This document shows, piece after piece, positions 17,291 to 33,587 of a stretch of DNA of 63,774 nucleotides. The translations under genes and the position numbers were made by a program. The stretch's first letter is position 1. Each line of letters starts with the position of its first letter. The DNA is from Cytobacillus citreus (lineage in GTDB: Bacteria; Bacillota; Bacilli; Bacillales; Cytobacillaceae), in assembly GCF_018343665.1 (NCBI RefSeq), contig NZ_JAGYPM010000011.1, positions 1 through 63,774 of the forward strand, in the 5' to 3' direction. The notes under the pieces are model-generated. The model made no database searches, was not told where the DNA came from, and was given only the letters and a program-made list of their open reading frames with translations.

Positions 17291-18036
17291 TTAGGCTTTT
17301 GTAAGGATCTCATAACCTGTTTCTGTGATGGCAATTGTATGTTCAAAATGAGCACACATTTTTCCGTCAACCGTTACAACTGTCCAGTTATCTTCTAACG
17401 TTTTTACATATCGGCTTCCTGCATTCACCATAGGTTCAACAGCAAGTACCATCCCCGGTTTTAAGCGTGGGCCTTTGTTCGGGGGACCATAATGAGGAAT
17501 TTGCGGATCCTCATGTAAGTCTTGCCCTATTCCATGACCTACATACTCGCGTACAATGGAAAAACCATATGATTCCGCATAAGTTTGAATCGCATGTGAG
17601 ATGTTCGACAGACGCTCTCCTGGTTTTGCTTCTGTAAGACCTTTATATAAAGATTCCTCAGTTACATCCAGAAGTGTTTGAGTTTCCTTATCAATCGTAC
17701 CTACAGGATACGTCCAAGCAGAATCACCATGATAACCGTTATATTTAGCACCGATATCAACGCTAATAATGTCGCCATTCTTTAGTACCCGATTACTAGG
17801 AATCCCATGAACAAGCTCATTATTAACTGAAGCACAGATGCTGCCGCGAAAGCCATTATAACCTTTGAAGGATGGAGTTGCATCGTGTTTTTTTATAAAC
17901 TTTTCAGCAATGCTATCCAATTCTAAGGTTGTAATGCCTGGAGCAATATGCTTTTTCAGTTCTTGATGAGTCAGTGCTACAATTTTTCCAGCTTCGCGCA
18001 TGATTTCAATTTCACGCGGTGTTTTGCAAATGATCA

Positions 18037-18037
<1 letters not shown>
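17291..18037 (-). CDS. map: type I methionine aminopeptidase
   Basis: 248 residues, equal to B. subtilis MapA. It removes the initiator methionine. Metal ligands are in the usual blocks: [20 protein letters not shown] (two aspartates), the histidine in [10 protein letters not shown], the glutamate in VLAVEPM and that in FEHTIAIT. The start codon overlaps the adk stop (TAATG), giving tight coupling. Confidence 0.98.
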
Positions 18038-18750
<713 letters not shown>

Positions 18751-20046
18751 TTATTTAATAAACCCTTTATAATGACGTTTAACAAGTTGAGCCTCAAGCT
18801 GCTTCATTGTTTCTAGTGCAACACCAATAACAATTAATAAGCTTGTTCCCCCAATTTGAGCAGATTGCGGCAGATTCGAAAGATTAATAAAGAGAATCGG
18901 TAAGATCGCAATAGCTGTCAGGAATAGAGCACCAACAAATGTTAAACGATATAGAACACGCGTTAAATACTCTTGAGTACTTTTTCCTGGACGTATACCA
19001 GGAATATAACCGCCTTGTTTTTTCAAGTTATCCGAAACTTGTTCAGGATTTACTTGAATGAAAGCGTAGAAATAAGTAAAGGCAATAATCAGTGCACTAT
19101 ACACGACCATTCCTATTGGATTTGAGTAATTAAATACTCTTTCAATCCAGAGTGTTATCTCATTTTGCTCAAAGAATGAAGCAATCGTTCTTGGTGTAAC
19201 GATAAAAGATACTGCAAAGATAACTGGAATTACACCTGCAGCATTTACTTTTAAAGGTAAGTGAGAGGATTGACCTCCAACTGAACCTTTTCCTGCTACC
19301 ATTCTTTTTGCGTATTGAATAGGAATTTTTCTTAATGCTTGCTGAATAAAGATAGTACCGACAACAATTGCAATAACTGCAATAACAAGTAGTACAACTT
19401 TAACAATGTTAAGGAACAGCTGCTCTCCAGCATTTTCAAATTGCTGAGCAAAAATTTGATTAAGTGTAGATGGAATACCAGCTACGATCCCAGCAAAAAT
19501 AATGACAGAGATTCCGTTTCCAACACCTTTTGAAGTGATTTGTTCACCTAGCCACATTAAAAATGAAGTTCCTGCTGTTAAGACTACTGCAATCAATAGA
19601 TAGTTTCCAATACTTGGATTTTCAATTAATTGCCCGCCAGCTAGGTTATTGAACCCGTATGACATACCTAAAGCTTGGATAAAACCAAGCACAATAGTGA
19701 AATAGCGGGTAAACTGAGCTAACTTACGGCGTCCAACTTCTCCTTGCTTTGACCATTCAGTAAACTTCGGAACAACGTCCATTTGAAGCAACTGGATTAT
19801 AATGGATGCAGTAATGTACGGCATAATCCCCATTGCAAGAATTGAGAAGTTTCGGAGTGCCCCACCGCCGAATGTATCCAGAAGACCGAATACATTAAGT
19901 TCATCCTGGGCCTTTAAAAGATCTGCATTCACACCTGGTACAGGAATAAATGTACCAATACGGAATATAACCAACATTAAAAGGGTGAATAGGATCTTTC
20001 TTCTTATATCACCCACGCGCATAAAATTGGAGATTGTCTGAAACAT
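18751..20046 (-). CDS. secY: SecY protein translocase channel subunit
   Basis: 431 residues with ten hydrophobic segments, the family length. The cytoplasmic loop with YAKRMVAGK precedes TM7, and [13 protein letters not shown] marks the loop that docks SecA and the ribosome. It forms the export channel with SecE (also in this window) and SecG. Its ATG overlaps the last base of rplO. Confidence 0.98.
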   Translation of the reverse strand: MFQTISNFMRVGDIRRKILFTLLMLVIFRIGTFIPVPGVNADLLKAQDELNVFGLLDTFGGGALRNFSILAMGIMPYITASIIIQLLQMDVVPKFTEWSKQGEVGRRKLAQFTRYFTIVLGFIQALGMSYGFNNLAGGQLIENPSIGNYLLIAVVLTAGTSFLMWLGEQITSKGVGNGISVIIFAGIVAGIPSTLNQIFAQQFENAGEQLFLNIVKVVLLVIAVIAIVVGTIFIQQALRKIPIQYAKRMVAGKGSVGGQSSHLPLKVNAAGVIPVIFAVSFIVTPRTIASFFEQNEITLWIERVFNYSNPIGMVVYSALIIAFTYFYAFIQVNPEQVSDNLKKQGGYIPGIRPGKSTQEYLTRVLYRLTFVGALFLTAIAILPILFINLSNLPQSAQIGGTSLLIVIGVALETMKQLEAQLVKRHYKGFIK

Positions 20047-20486
20047 TAAATCACCTCAGTTTGACCGCCGGCAGCTTCAATCGCTTCCTTCGCAGCAGAG
20101 GAGAATTTATGAGCTTTTACAGTAAGCTTTTTCTCAACTTTGCCTTTAGCAAGAATTTTAATTCCTGCTTTCTCGTTGCTAACTACACCTGTTTCGATAA
20201 GAAGTTCTGGAGTTACTTCAGTACCTTCTTCAAAACGATTTAGAGCATCAAGGTTCACAACTGCATATTCTTTACGATTAATGTTCGTAAAGCCACGCTT
20301 TGGTAAACGTTGAAATAAAGGTGTTTGACCACCCTCGAATCCTGGACGAACACCGCCGCCAGAACGAGCGTTTTGACCTTTATGACCTTTACCAGCAGTT
20401 TTACCATTACCGGAACCAATTCCACGACCTTTACGTTTGCGTTCTTGACGTGAACCTTCTGCAGGCTTTAATTCATGAAGTTTCAT
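20046..20486 (-). CDS. rplO: 50S ribosomal protein L15
   Basis: 146 residues. [22 protein letters not shown] and the glycine-rich [20 protein letters not shown] are typical. It is an assembly protein of the central 50S. Confidence 0.98.
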   Translation of the reverse strand: MKLHELKPAEGSRQERKRKGRGIGSGNGKTAGKGHKGQNARSGGGVRPGFEGGQTPLFQRLPKRGFTNINRKEYAVVNLDALNRFEEGTEVTPELLIETGVVSNEKAGIKILAKGKVEKKLTVKAHKFSSAAKEAIEAAGGQTEVI

Positions 20487-20521
20487 GTTGGCACCTCCTT
20501 ATTTTGTAGAAGAGTAAAAAA

Positions 20522-20704
20522 TTATATTTCTTTTACCGTAACAAGGTGAGCAACTTTATTGATCATTCCGCGAATAGCTGGATTGTCTTGATGCTCAACT
20601 GTTTGGTGCAATTTGCGTAAGCCAAGAGCTTTAACTGTTTCGCATTGGTCACCTGGGCGGCCAATCACGCTGCGAGTGAGGGTAATTTCTAATTTATTCG
20701 CCAT
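20522..20704 (-). CDS. rpmD: 50S ribosomal protein L30
   Basis: 60 residues, with [14 protein letters not shown] near the start and [12 protein letters not shown] in the middle, both family signatures. It follows rpsE after 13 bp. Confidence 0.98.
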   Translation of the reverse strand: MANKLEITLTRSVIGRPGDQCETVKALGLRKLHQTVEHQDNPAIRGMINKVAHLVTVKEI

Positions 20705-20717
20705 TTGATTTCCCTCC

Positions 20718-21239
<522 letters not shown>

Positions 21240-21242
21240 CTA

Positions 21243-21605
21243 TTAAAATTCTAAACCGTTCTCGCGAGCAGCATCAGCTAATGCTTTAACGCGGCCATGA
21301 TATAGGTAACCTCCACGGTCAAAAACGACAGCTTTAATACCTTTTTCAATTCCACGCTTTGCAACTAATTCTCCGACCTTGACTGCTGCATCAACGTTGC
21401 CTGTAGAATCTAGATTTACTTCTTTATCTAATGTAGAAGCACTTGCTAAAGTAACTCCTTTAACATCGTCAACTAATTGAGCATAAATATGCTTATTAGA
21501 GCGGAACACATTTAAACGAGGACGAGTTTCAGTTCCAGAAAGTTTAGCACGTACACGGCCATGTCTTTTCTTACGAACTGCATTTTTATCAGCCTTCGTA
21601 ATCAT
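21243..21605 (-). CDS. rplR: 50S ribosomal protein L18
   Basis: 120 residues, starting [19 protein letters not shown]. The ATG after AAAGGAG was chosen over a GTG three codons upstream. It binds 5S rRNA in the central protuberance with L5. Confidence 0.98.
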   Translation of the reverse strand: MITKADKNAVRKKRHGRVRAKLSGTETRPRLNVFRSNKHIYAQLVDDVKGVTLASASTLDKEVNLDSTGNVDAAVKVGELVAKRGIEKGIKAVVFDRGGYLYHGRVKALADAARENGLEF

Positions 21606-21637
21606 TAAAGTCACTCCTTTCGTTTACCTATGCGGCA

Positions 21638-22177
21638 TTACTTACCAGTTTTACCTTCTTTACGACGCACATATTCGCCTTCATAACGGATACCTTTTCC
21701 TTTGTAAGGCTCTGGAGGACGAACATCACGAATGTTAGCTGCTAATGCACCTACACGTTCTTTACTGATACCTTTAACAATAACCTTTGTATTAGATGGA
21801 ACTTCAACTTCAACACCATCTTCAGGTTCGATTTCAACAGGGTGAGAGTATCCTACGTTTAATACAAGTTTTTTACCTTGTTTTTGAGCACGGTAACCGA
21901 CCCCGATTAGCTCTAGACCTTTTTCAAAGCCTTTAGATACACCTTCAACCATGTTTGATATTAATGCACGAGTTGTACCATGTAAGGTACGGTGCTCTTT
22001 TGATTCAGATGGACGAGAAACTGTTAATACATTCTCTTCTACTTGAATCGTTAAATCTGGGCTGAATGAACTTGTAAGTTCACCTTTAGGGCCCTTAACT
22101 GTAACAGTGTTTTTGCTATCGATATTAATCGTAACACCAGTTGGAATTTCAATTGGTTTTTTACCTATACGAGACAT
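21638..22177 (-). CDS. rplF: 50S ribosomal protein L6
   Basis: 179 residues with the duplicated L6 fold. [29 protein letters not shown] and the C-terminal [14 protein letters not shown] are hallmarks. It lies near the factor-binding centre. Confidence 0.98.
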   Translation of the reverse strand: MSRIGKKPIEIPTGVTINIDSKNTVTVKGPKGELTSSFSPDLTIQVEENVLTVSRPSESKEHRTLHGTTRALISNMVEGVSKGFEKGLELIGVGYRAQKQGKKLVLNVGYSHPVEIEPEDGVEVEVPSNTKVIVKGISKERVGALAANIRDVRPPEPYKGKGIRYEGEYVRRKEGKTGK

Positions 22178-22208
22178 TTATTGCACCTCCATTCATTAAG
22201 AAACTCTA

Positions 22209-22607
22209 TTACCAAACGTATGCTAAAACTTCTCCGCCAACTTGTTTAGCACGAGCTTCTTTATCTGTAAGAACTCCTTGAGAAGTAGAAACTAGTGCAA
22301 TACCAAGGCCGTTAAGTACACGTGGCACTTCGTCAGCTTTTGCGTATACACGAAGACCAGGCTTGCTTATACGCTTAAGACCAGTAATTACACGTTCGTT
22401 GTTTGAACCGTATTTTAAGAAAATGCGGATGATACCTTGTTTGTTATCTTCGATAAACTCAACATCGCGTACAAAACCTTCACGCTTTAAGATATCAGCA
22501 ATTTCTTTTTTGATATTAGAAGCAGGAACTTCTAATTTTTCGTGACGTACCATATTCGCATTACGGATGCGAGTAAGCAAATCTGCAATTGGATCTGTCA
22601 TGACCAT
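22209..22607 (-). CDS. rpsH: 30S ribosomal protein S8
   Basis: 132 residues, starting [28 protein letters not shown] and the C-terminal [13 protein letters not shown] are diagnostic. It is a primary 16S-binding protein of the central domain. Confidence 0.98.
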   Translation of the reverse strand: MVMTDPIADLLTRIRNANMVRHEKLEVPASNIKKEIADILKREGFVRDVEFIEDNKQGIIRIFLKYGSNNERVITGLKRISKPGLRVYAKADEVPRVLNGLGIALVSTSQGVLTDKEARAKQVGGEVLAYVW

Positions 22608-22636
22608 TGTTTTTACCTCCTTCCTAAACCTTATGT

Positions 22637-22840
<204 letters not shown>

Positions 22841-22847
22841 TTAGCGA

Positions 22848-23387
22848 TTACTTTTGGAACGGCATTCCAAATTGAGTTAAAAGTTCACGAGCTTCTTCAT
22901 CAGTATTAGCTGTAGTTACGATAACGATATCCATACCACGAACTTTGCTTACTTTATCGTAATCAATTTCAGGGAAGATTAACTGCTCTTTAACACCTAG
23001 AGTGTAGTTTCCGCGTCCGTCAAAAGACTTTTTAGAAATACCGCGGAAGTCACGTACACGTGGAAGAGATACTGAGATTAACTTATCGAAAAACTCATAC
23101 ATGCGCTTCCCGCGAAGTGTAACTTTAGCACCGATAGGCATACCTTCACGCAGACGGAATCCAGCGATAGAGTTTTTAGCGCGTGTAACAACTGGCTTTT
23201 GGCCAGCAAGTAACGCTAACTCTTCAACCGCATTATCTAATGCTTTAGCATTTTGAACAGCATCACCAACACCCATGTTGATAACGATTTTATCAATCGT
23301 AGGTACTTGCATTACTGATTTATAGTTGAACTTGCTCATAAGAGCAGGAGTAATTTCTTTTGTATACTTTTCTTTTAGGCGGTTCAT
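22848..23387 (-). CDS. rplE: 50S ribosomal protein L5
   Basis: 179 residues, starting [33 protein letters not shown] sequence, here [17 protein letters not shown], and the [15 protein letters not shown] end are typical. It binds 5S rRNA and contacts the P-site tRNA. Confidence 0.98.
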   Translation of the reverse strand: MNRLKEKYTKEITPALMSKFNYKSVMQVPTIDKIVINMGVGDAVQNAKALDNAVEELALLAGQKPVVTRAKNSIAGFRLREGMPIGAKVTLRGKRMYEFFDKLISVSLPRVRDFRGISKKSFDGRGNYTLGVKEQLIFPEIDYDKVSKVRGMDIVIVTTANTDEEARELLTQFGMPFQK

Positions 23388-23415
23388 GTGATTAGTACCT
23401 CCCTTCTTCTATAAA

Positions 23416-23727
23416 CTATTTATCTAGAACTTCACCGGATTTTGTTGCTACACGTACTTTTTTGCCATCAACCGTTTTGTAGCCAACACGTGTTGGATTC
23501 CCAGACTTAGGGTCTACAGGCATGACATTTGATACATGAATAGGTGCCTCCTGGCTATTGATTCCACCTTGTGGGTTCACTTGGGAAGGCTTAGAGTGTT
23601 TCTTTACAATGTTAACTCCTTCAACAAGAACACGGTCTTGTTTAGGAAACGCTGCAAGAATAACACCAGTTTTGCCTTTATCCTTACCAGAGATGACCAT
23701 AACTTTGTCACCTTTTTTTACATGCAT
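23416..23727 (-). CDS. rplX: 50S ribosomal protein L24
   Basis: 103 residues with a KOW motif at the N-terminus ([21 protein letters not shown]). The start gives the B. subtilis length; an upstream in-frame codon at 23751 would add eight residues without homology and lies across the AAGGAGG site. It initiates 50S assembly. Confidence 0.98.
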   Translation of the reverse strand: MHVKKGDKVMVISGKDKGKTGVILAAFPKQDRVLVEGVNIVKKHSKPSQVNPQGGINSQEAPIHVSNVMPVDPKSGNPTRVGYKTVDGKKVRVATKSGEVLDK

Positions 23728-23762
23728 CCGTAAGCACCTCCTTAAAGGCATTTTAATTTAAA

Positions 23763-24131
23763 TTATAGAACTTCTGGAGCTAAAGAAATAATTTTCATGA
23801 AGTTGCTGTCACGTAATTCACGCGCAACAGGTCCGAAGATACGAGTTCCACGAGGACCCTTATCATCACGAATAATTACACATGCGTTTTCATCAAAACG
23901 AATGTAAGTACCGTCATTACGGCGTACTCCGCTCTTAGTTCGAACAATTACGGCTTTAACAACATCACCTTTTTTAACAACGCCACCTGGTGTTGCTTGT
24001 TTCACTGTACAAACGATAATGTCGCCAATATTAGCAGTTTTGCGGCCAGTGCCACCAAGAACTTTAATTGTAAGTACTTCACGAGCACCAGAGTTGTCAG
24101 CAACTTTCAAACGTGATTCTTGTTGAATCAT
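23763..24131 (-). CDS. rplN: 50S ribosomal protein L14
   Basis: 122 residues, starting [32 protein letters not shown] and [14 protein letters not shown] are family blocks. It lies at the subunit interface, where the silencing factor RsfS binds. Confidence 0.98.
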   Translation of the reverse strand: MIQQESRLKVADNSGAREVLTIKVLGGTGRKTANIGDIIVCTVKQATPGGVVKKGDVVKAVIVRTKSGVRRNDGTYIRFDENACVIIRDDKGPRGTRIFGPVARELRDSNFMKIISLAPEVL

Positions 24132-24171
24132 GTGTGTAACCTCCCTTCGGAATTAAGCTATTTCCGAACAA

Positions 24172-24435
24172 TTAGATAATAACTGCTTTTTCTACTACTT
24201 CTACTAAACGGAAACGTTTTGTCGCTGAAAGCGGGCGAGTTTCCATAATACGGACGATGTCGCCAGTTTTCGCTACGTTTTGCTCATCATGAGCTTTGAA
24301 TTTTTTAGAGTACTTAACGCGTTTACCGTATAAAGGGTGTTTTTTGTAAGTTTCAACAAGGACAGTAACGGTCTTATCCATTTTGTCTGAAACAACACGC
24401 CCAGTGTAAACTTTGCGTTGGTTGCGTTCACTCAT
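24172..24435 (-). CDS. rpsQ: 30S ribosomal protein S17
   Basis: 87 residues, an OB fold with [17 protein letters not shown] near the start and [17 protein letters not shown] later. It is a primary 16S-binding protein. Confidence 0.98.
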   Translation of the reverse strand: MSERNQRKVYTGRVVSDKMDKTVTVLVETYKKHPLYGKRVKYSKKFKAHDEQNVAKTGDIVRIMETRPLSATKRFRLVEVVEKAVII

Positions 24436-24456
24436 TGTGCGAACCTCCTCTCAATA

Positions 24457-26099
<1,643 letters not shown>

Positions 26100-26102
26100 T
26101 CA

Positions 26103-26381
26103 TTAACGTCTTGTTTTCTTATCATCATTGCCATGGCCTTTGTACGCACGTGTTGGAGCAAATTCTCCAAGCTTGTGGCCTACCATGTCTTCAGTGACAT
26201 ATACAGGCACGTGTTTACGACCATCGTAAACTGCAATTGTGTGTCCGATGAATTGCGGGAAGATCGTAGAACGGCGAGACCAAGTTTTAACAACTTGTTT
26301 GCCTTCAGTCTCATTTAGCTTTTCGATCTTTGTCATTAAATGATCATCAACAAAAGGCCCTTTTTTTAAACTGCGACCCAT
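26103..26381 (-). CDS. rpsS: 30S ribosomal protein S19
   Basis: 92 residues, starting [38 protein letters not shown] is the family signature. It lies at the head of the 30S with S13. Confidence 0.98.
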   Translation of the reverse strand: MGRSLKKGPFVDDHLMTKIEKLNETEGKQVVKTWSRRSTIFPQFIGHTIAVYDGRKHVPVYVTEDMVGHKLGEFAPTRAYKGHGNDDKKTRR

Positions 26382-26441
26382 GATTGAACCTCCCTTCGCG
26401 ATTGATCTACGGTTCCATTTGTGAACCGTAGGACAATCCCG

Positions 26442-27272
26442 TTATTTTTTACGACGACGAACAATAAACTTATCCGACTTGTTTGATTTTTTGCGTGTTT
26501 TGAATCCAAGTGTTGGTTTGCCCCAAGGAGTCATAGGAGACTTACGTCCGATTGGTGAACGTCCTTCACCACCACCGTGTGGGTGATCGTTAGGGTTCAT
26601 TACAGATCCACGGACTGTTGGGCGCTTACCTAACCAGCGGGAACGTCCTGCTTTACCGATATTAATAAGTTCATGTTGTTCATTACCAACTTGACCTACA
26701 GTAGCACGGCAGGCAGCAAGAATCATACGTACTTCGCCAGAGTTTAAGCGAACAAGTACATATTTGCCTTCTTTACCAAGAACCTGTGCAGAAGTACCTG
26801 CAGAACGAACTAATTGTCCGCCTTTACCAGGCTTTAATTCGATATTGTGGATAACAGTACCCACAGGAATATTAGATAATGGAAGTGCATTACCTACTTT
26901 AATGTCCGCTTCAGGACCAGACATTACCTCCATGCCTACTTCAAGGTTTTTAGGAGCAAGGATATAGCGCTTTTCACCATCTACATAATTAATTAGGGCA
27001 ATTCTTGATGAACGGTTTGGATCATACTCGATTGTAGCAACGCGTCCTGGAATGCCATCTTTGTTACGTTTAAAATCAATAATACGATACTGGCGTTTAT
27101 GACCGCCGGCTTGATGACGAACAGTTATCTTACCTTGGTTGTTGCGGCCTGCTTTTTTATTTAATGGAGCTAACAGTGACTTTTCTGGTTTATCAGTAGT
27201 GATTTCCTCGAAAGTGAACCCTGTCATGCCGCGACGACCATTAGAGGTAGGTTTATACTTTTTAATCGCCAT
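26442..27272 (-). CDS. rplB: 50S ribosomal protein L2
   Basis: 276 residues. [17 protein letters not shown] at the start and the C-terminal [14 protein letters not shown], whose histidine lies near the peptidyl-transferase centre. It is needed for subunit association. The 60-bp gap to rpsS holds a GGTTCCATTTGTGAACC inverted repeat. Confidence 0.98.
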   Translation of the reverse strand: MAIKKYKPTSNGRRGMTGFTFEEITTDKPEKSLLAPLNKKAGRNNQGKITVRHQAGGHKRQYRIIDFKRNKDGIPGRVATIEYDPNRSSRIALINYVDGEKRYILAPKNLEVGMEVMSGPEADIKVGNALPLSNIPVGTVIHNIELKPGKGGQLVRSAGTSAQVLGKEGKYVLVRLNSGEVRMILAACRATVGQVGNEQHELINIGKAGRSRWLGKRPTVRGSVMNPNDHPHGGGEGRSPIGRKSPMTPWGKPTLGFKTRKKSNKSDKFIVRRRKK

Positions 27273-27298
27273 TTCATTTCCCTCCTCTTCAATAAATA

Positions 27299-27583
27299 TT
27301 AAGCTTCAAAGAATTCGATTTCTTTGCTATCAGCTGTTAATTTCACAATTGCTTTACGACGTTTGTTAGTGTATCCACCAAAACGTCCCATACGTTTGAA
27401 TTTACCTTTGTAGTTCATAACATTTACTTTCTCAACTTTAACGCCGAAGATTGTTTCTACAGCATCTTTAACTTGAGTTTTGTTAGCACGAACGTCAACT
27501 TCGAACGTATATTTTTTATCTGCCATTAAATCAGACGAAGCTTCAGTAATTACGGGGCGCTTAATGATATCGCGTGCATCCAT
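27299..27583 (-). CDS. rplW: 50S ribosomal protein L23
   Basis: 94 residues. [25 protein letters not shown] is typical. It docks trigger factor and SRP at the tunnel exit. Its ATG overlaps the rplD stop by one base. Confidence 0.98.
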   Translation of the reverse strand: MDARDIIKRPVITEASSDLMADKKYTFEVDVRANKTQVKDAVETIFGVKVEKVNVMNYKGKFKRMGRFGGYTNKRRKAIVKLTADSKEIEFFEA

Positions 27584-28206
27584 TATGCAAGCACCTCCTC
27601 TACTTTTTCAACAGCTTGCTTAGTCATGATTAATTTATCATGATTTAAAACATCCAACACATTAATTCCGTCAGCAGTTACAACAGTTACACCTGGGATG
27701 TTACGAGCAGATAATGCTACATTTTCATCTAGATCAGCTGTTACGATCAATGCTTTAGAATCAATTGAAAGACCTTTTAATACACCTTTAAAGTCTTTTG
27801 TTTTTGGAGTTTCGAAAGCAAGGCTTTCTAATACTAAAATATTTTCTTCTAATACTTTAGAAGATAATGCAGATTTAATCGCTAAGCGACGAACCTTTTT
27901 AGGGAATTTGTAGCTATAGCTGCGTGGAACTGGACCAAATACAGTACCACCACCGCGCCATTGTGGAGAACGGATAGAACCTTGACGTGCACGGCCTGTG
28001 CCTTTTTGGCGCCATGGTTTACGTCCGCCGCCTGCTACTTCAGAACGAATTTTTGTTTTGTGAGTTCCTTGACGTAAAGAAGCTCTTTGCATAACAACAG
28101 TTTCGAATAAAACATGGTTGTTAGGCTCGATTCCAAAGACAGTATCTTTTAGCTCGATTTCACCAACTTTAGATCCGCTTTGGTTAAATAATGCTATTTT
28201 CGGCAT
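27583..28206 (-). CDS. rplD: 50S ribosomal protein L4
   Basis: 207 residues. The extended tunnel loop with [19 protein letters not shown] (about 45-63) is diagnostic. In some bacteria L4 also represses its own operon; whether it does here is not visible. Confidence 0.98.
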   Translation of the reverse strand: MPKIALFNQSGSKVGEIELKDTVFGIEPNNHVLFETVVMQRASLRQGTHKTKIRSEVAGGGRKPWRQKGTGRARQGSIRSPQWRGGGTVFGPVPRSYSYKFPKKVRRLAIKSALSSKVLEENILVLESLAFETPKTKDFKGVLKGLSIDSKALIVTADLDENVALSARNIPGVTVVTADGINVLDVLNHDKLIMTKQAVEKVEEVLA

Positions 28207-28233
28207 TCTTATTTCCTCCTTTCCGACTTATTA

Positions 28234-28860
28234 CTATGCTTTAACCGCAGTTTTAATTTTTAATAATGCTTTTTTAGCACCAGGTACATTACCTTTGATA
28301 AGTAATAAGTTGCGTTCAAGGTCAACTTTTACAATTTCAAGGTTTTGAACAGTTACTTGCTCTCCACCCATACGACCAGGTAGCAATTTACCTTTGAATA
28401 CACGGTTTGGAGCTACAGGACCCATTGAACCAGGGCGACGGTGGTAACGAGAACCGTGTGACATAGGTCCACGAGATTGTCCATGGCGTTTAATAGCACC
28501 TTGGAAACCTTTACCCTTTGAGATACCTGTTACATCAACAGTTTCTCCTGCTGTGAAAATATCAACTTTGACTTCTTGACCAACTTCATATTCTCCTAAA
28601 TTAACTCCGCGTAATTCACGAACGAAGCGCTTAGGAGCAGTGTTAGCTTTTGCAACATGGCCCTTTTCAGGTTTGTTTGATAACTTTTCACGTTTGTCTT
28701 CAAAACCGATTTGGATAGCTTCATAGCCATCAGTTTCAACAGACTTAACTTGAAGAACAACGTTTCCAGTAGCCTCAACAACTGTTACCGGGATTAGATC
28801 ACCGTTTTCAGCAAACACTTGAGTCATACCAATCTTTCTTCCTAAGATTCCTTTGGTCAT
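28234..28860 (-). CDS. rplC: 50S ribosomal protein L3
   Basis: 208 residues, starting [16 protein letters not shown]. The ATG was chosen over a GTG three codons upstream that sits in the AGGAGGTG site. The central extension with [20 protein letters not shown] reaches to the peptidyl-transferase centre. Confidence 0.98.
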   Translation of the reverse strand: MTKGILGRKIGMTQVFAENGDLIPVTVVEATGNVVLQVKSVETDGYEAIQIGFEDKREKLSNKPEKGHVAKANTAPKRFVRELRGVNLGEYEVGQEVKVDIFTAGETVDVTGISKGKGFQGAIKRHGQSRGPMSHGSRYHRRPGSMGPVAPNRVFKGKLLPGRMGGEQVTVQNLEIVKVDLERNLLLIKGNVPGAKKALLKIKTAVKA

Positions 28861-28899
28861 TTCAGTCACACCTCCTAGATTGTTAAATGATTTATTTCA

Positions 28900-29232
<333 letters not shown>

Positions 29233-29339
29233 TTAAAATAGACATTCTCCGTGAAAATTTCCCACACACTCGCCATGGCAAAGCGGCCGGGTGTGTCAGC
29301 AACCTTTCACATCATCGCAGTCAAAGACCAACATTGTCT

Positions 29340-29368
29340 ATTATACAGAAATCATATTCAATATGCAA
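29340..29368 (-). promoter_or_regulatory. sigma-A promoter of the S10 super-operon
   Basis: -35 TTGCAT (complement 29363-29368), 17-nt spacer, -10 TATAAT (complement 29340-29345). It is well placed to drive rpsJ and the following array after the tuf terminator. Confidence 0.8.
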
Positions 29369-29588
29369 TAGAAATAATGGAATTTCTTCATTTCTTGCAC
29401 ACTCGTATAATTATATCGGCATTCATCTTGACTTTCAAGCATTACATGAACAATCCAATAATTTCATGTGATTAGAAAAGCGTAAACCGCATAGCCTTCG
29501 GTTACATACAGAAGCCAACGCCGCTTAGTGTTATATAACCCGTGAAATAGATACTATTATTATAGAAGAAACAAGATTTTTTGAATTA

Positions 29589-29622
29589 AAAAACCAGGTG
29601 GATCGTCACCCACCTGGTTTTA
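29589..29622 (-). terminator. tuf terminator
   Basis: AAACCAGGTGG and CCACCTGGTTT form an 11-bp perfect stem (29591-29620) followed by T-rich sequence on the minus strand. It ends the str operon transcript (rpsL-rpsG-fusA-tuf). Confidence 0.93.
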
Positions 29623-29634
29623 CTTTTTCAATTA

Positions 29635-30822
29635 TTATTCTACGATTGTAGCAACAACGCCTGCGCCTACAGTACGTCCACCTTCACGAATTGAGAACTT
29701 AGTTCCTTCTTCGATAGCGATTGGAGCGATAAGCTCAACGTGCATTTCAATGTTATCTCCAGGCATAACCATTTCTACACCTTCCGGAAGATTACAAATA
29801 CCAGTTACGTCAGTTGTACGGAAGTAGAACTGAGGACGGTAGTTTGTGAAGAATGGAGTATGACGTCCACCCTCTTCTTTAGAAAGAACGTATACTTCAG
29901 CTTTGAAAGTAGTGTGTGGCTTGATTGTACCAGGCTTAGCAAGTACTTGCCCACGTTGGATATCTTCACGAGCTACACCACGAAGAAGAGCACCGATGTT
30001 ATCTCCAGCTTCAGCGTAGTCTAGTAATTTACGGAACATTTCAACTCCAGTAACTGTAGTTGATTTTGGCTCTTCTGTGAAACCAGTGATTTCAACAACA
30101 TCCCCAACTTTAACTACTCCACGCTCAACACGTCCAGTAGCAACTGTTCCACGACCAGTGATTGAGAATACGTCCTCAACTGGCATCATGAATGGCTTTT
30201 CAGTGTCACGAGTTGGGTTTGGAATGTACTCATCAACAGCAGCCATAAGCTCAACAACTTTTTCTTCCCACTCAGACTCTCCTTCAAGAGCTTTAAGAGC
30301 AGAACCTTTAACTACTGGAATATCATCGCCAGGGAACTCGTATTCTGATAATAGATCACGGATTTCCATTTCTACTAACTCAAGAAGTTCTTCGTCATCA
30401 ACCATATCACACTTGTTCATGAATACAACAAGGAAAGGTACACCTACTTGACGAGAAAGAAGGATGTGCTCACGAGTTTGTGGCATTGGGCCATCAGCAG
30501 CAGATACTACTAGGATACCGCCGTCCATTTGAGCAGCACCAGTGATCATGTTTTTAACGTAGTCAGCGTGTCCTGGGCAGTCAACGTGTGCATAGTGACG
30601 ATTTTCAGTTTCGTACTCAACGTGAGAAGTTGAGATAGTGATTCCACGCTCTTTTTCTTCTGGAGCGTTATCGATTTGGTCGTAACCTTTTGCTTCACCA
30701 CCCATTTTTTTCGCAAGTACAGTAGTGATAGCAGCTGTTAAAGTAGTTTTACCATGGTCAACGTGTCCGATTGTACCAATGTTAACATGGGGTTTTGAAC
30801 GGTCAAATTTAGCTTTTGCCAT
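29635..30822 (-). CDS. tuf: translation elongation factor Tu
   Basis: 395 residues. Walker-type GHVDHGKT (19-26), DCPGHADY with the catalytic histidine, and NKCD (about 136-139) define the GTPase; domains 2 and 3 follow. It carries aminoacyl-tRNA to the A site. Only one copy is in the window. The 124-bp gap from fusA holds an 8-bp hairpin. Confidence 0.99.
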   Translation of the reverse strand: MAKAKFDRSKPHVNIGTIGHVDHGKTTLTAAITTVLAKKMGGEAKGYDQIDNAPEEKERGITISTSHVEYETENRHYAHVDCPGHADYVKNMITGAAQMDGGILVVSAADGPMPQTREHILLSRQVGVPFLVVFMNKCDMVDDEELLELVEMEIRDLLSEYEFPGDDIPVVKGSALKALEGESEWEEKVVELMAAVDEYIPNPTRDTEKPFMMPVEDVFSITGRGTVATGRVERGVVKVGDVVEITGFTEEPKSTTVTGVEMFRKLLDYAEAGDNIGALLRGVAREDIQRGQVLAKPGTIKPHTTFKAEVYVLSKEEGGRHTPFFTNYRPQFYFRTTDVTGICNLPEGVEMVMPGDNIEMHVELIAPIAIEEGTKFSIREGGRTVGAGVVATIVE

Positions 30823-30868
30823 TAGGAAAATCCTCCTTTAAATTATAAAAATTAAGTATTTTTGAAAC

Positions 30869-30896
30869 GCTGCGAAAAGAATACTCATTTCGCAGC
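30869..30896 (-). repeat. hairpin between fusA and tuf
   Basis: GCTGCGAA and TTCGCAGC pair perfectly around a 12-nt loop. There is no U-run after it. It may protect a processed 5' or 3' end of the abundant tuf mRNA. Confidence 0.55.
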
Positions 30897-30946
30897 ATGT
30901 CTACAATAGTAGTTATACTTGATTAAAAAGGTAAAATCAATTAAAA

Positions 30947-33025
30947 TTATTCACCTTTATGCTTTTTAATGATTTCTTCTGAAATTGATTTTGGAACTTC
31001 TTCATAGTGATCAAAATGCATTGAGAATACACCGCGACCTTGCGTGCTAGAACGTAAAGAAGTAGCATATCCAAACATTTCAGAAAGCGGAACCATTGCA
31101 CGAACAACTTGTGCGTTACCGCGCGCTTCCATTCCTTCAACACGACCACGACGGGAAGTGACGTTACCCATGATATCTCCCATGTATTCTTCAGGAATGA
31201 TGACTTCAACTTTCATCACTGGCTCAAGGATGACTGGGCTACATTTTGAAGCAGCATTTTTAAGGGCCATAGACGCCGCAATTTTAAACGCCATTTCAGA
31301 TGAGTCTACATCATGGTATGATCCATCAAATAATCTAGCCTTAATATCTACTAATGGGAAGCCTGCTAATACCCCTCTATCAAGAGCATCTTTAAGCCCA
31401 GCTTCTACAGCAGGAATGTATTCACGCGGAACAACCCCACCAACGATTCCATTTTCAAATTCAAAGCCTTTTCCTTCTTCGTTTGGAGCGAATTCAATCC
31501 AAACATGACCGAATTGTCCGCGTCCACCAGATTGGCGAGCGAATTTACCTTCAACTTGCGCTGAAGCACGGAAAGTTTCACGGTATGCAACCTGAGGAGC
31601 ACCAACGTTTGCTTCCACTTTAAATTCACGACGCATACGGTCAACAAGAATATCAAGGTGAAGCTCACCCATACCTGCAATGATTACTTCTCCAGTTTCC
31701 TGGTCAGTATGTGCACGGAATGTAGGATCTTCTTCTTGAAGTTTTTGAAGAGCTGTTGTCATTTTATCTTGGTCAGCCTTTGTTTTAGGTTCGATAGATA
31801 ATTGGATTACAGGCTCTGGGAACTCCATAGACTCTAGAATTACAAGACTCTTTTCGTCACATAGAGTATCCCCGGTAGTTGTATCTTTAAGACCAACTGC
31901 TGCAGCGATATCTCCAGCGTGTACAATAGAAATCTCTTGACGGTGGTTTGCGTGCATTTGCAGGATACGCCCTACACGCTCGCGCTTACCTTTTGTAGAG
32001 TTTTGTACATAAGATCCTGAGTTTAATGTACCAGAGTATACACGGAAGAATGTTAGTTTACCAACATAAGGGTCAGTCATAACTTTAAATGCAAGAGCTG
32101 AGAATGGCTCGTTGTCATCTGCATGACGTTCTGTCTCTTCTTCAGTATCTGGATTTACACCATTAATCGCAGGGATATCCAGCGGAGATGGAAGATAGTC
32201 AATAGCAGCATCTAGCATTTTTTGAACACCTTTGTTTTTGAATGCAGTACCACAAAGAACTGGATAGAATTCAACAGCTACAGTAGCTTTACGGATAGCC
32301 GCTTTAAGCTCTTCCTTAGTGATTTCTTCTCCACCAAGGTATTTTTCCATTAATTCTTCATCTAGTTCAGCAACTGCTTCAATTAACTTCTCACGGTATT
32401 CTTCAGCTTGATCTTTATATTCTGCTGGGATTTCTCCCTCTTCAATCTCAGTTCCTAGATCGTTTTTGTAGAATGTAGCATTCATTTCAACTAGATCGAT
32501 AATGCCTGAGAATGTATCTTCAGCACCCATTGGTAATTGGATTGGAGCTGCATTCGCTTGAAGACGATCATGCAGAGTTTTCACAGAATATAAGAAATCA
32601 GCACCAAGCTTATCCATTTTATTTACGAAAACAATACGTGGTACGCCATAAGTTGTTGCTTGGCGCCATACTGTTTCAGTTTGTGGTTCTACCCCAGATT
32701 GAGCATCAAGTACAGTTACTGCACCATCAAGTACACGAAGAGAACGTTCAACTTCAACTGTGAAGTCTACGTGTCCAGGTGTATCGATGATGTTTACGCG
32801 GTGACCTTTCCATTGTGCAGTTGTTGCTGCAGATGTAATTGTGATTCCGCGCTCCTGCTCTTGCTCCATCCAGTCCATCTGAGCTCCACCTTCGTGTGTT
32901 TCACCGATTTTGTGAATTTTACCTGTATAGTAAAGAATACGCTCAGTGGTTGTTGTTTTACCAGCATCAATGTGAGCCATGATACCGATATTACGAGTAT
33001 TTTCTAAGGAGAACTCTCTTGCCAT
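30947..33025 (-). CDS. fusA: translation elongation factor G
   Basis: 692 residues in five domains. GTPase motifs AHIDAGKT (17-24), DTPGHVDF and NKMD are visible, and the C-terminal domain mimics tRNA. It catalyses translocation and, with RRF, ribosome recycling. AAGGAG precedes the ATG. Confidence 0.99.
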   Translation of the reverse strand: MAREFSLENTRNIGIMAHIDAGKTTTTERILYYTGKIHKIGETHEGGAQMDWMEQEQERGITITSAATTAQWKGHRVNIIDTPGHVDFTVEVERSLRVLDGAVTVLDAQSGVEPQTETVWRQATTYGVPRIVFVNKMDKLGADFLYSVKTLHDRLQANAAPIQLPMGAEDTFSGIIDLVEMNATFYKNDLGTEIEEGEIPAEYKDQAEEYREKLIEAVAELDEELMEKYLGGEEITKEELKAAIRKATVAVEFYPVLCGTAFKNKGVQKMLDAAIDYLPSPLDIPAINGVNPDTEEETERHADDNEPFSALAFKVMTDPYVGKLTFFRVYSGTLNSGSYVQNSTKGKRERVGRILQMHANHRQEISIVHAGDIAAAVGLKDTTTGDTLCDEKSLVILESMEFPEPVIQLSIEPKTKADQDKMTTALQKLQEEDPTFRAHTDQETGEVIIAGMGELHLDILVDRMRREFKVEANVGAPQVAYRETFRASAQVEGKFARQSGGRGQFGHVWIEFAPNEEGKGFEFENGIVGGVVPREYIPAVEAGLKDALDRGVLAGFPLVDIKARLFDGSYHDVDSSEMAFKIAASMALKNAASKCSPVILEPVMKVEVIIPEEYMGDIMGNVTSRRGRVEGMEARGNAQVVRAMVPLSEMFGYATSLRSSTQGRGVFSMHFDHYEEVPKSISEEIIKKHKGE

Positions 33026-33076
33026 TGGGTATTTCTCCTTCCTAGTATGAGTAATATTTTGTATAAAGAATAAATT

Positions 33077-33571
<495 letters not shown>

Positions 33572-33587
33572 TTACAATTATTTAGTG

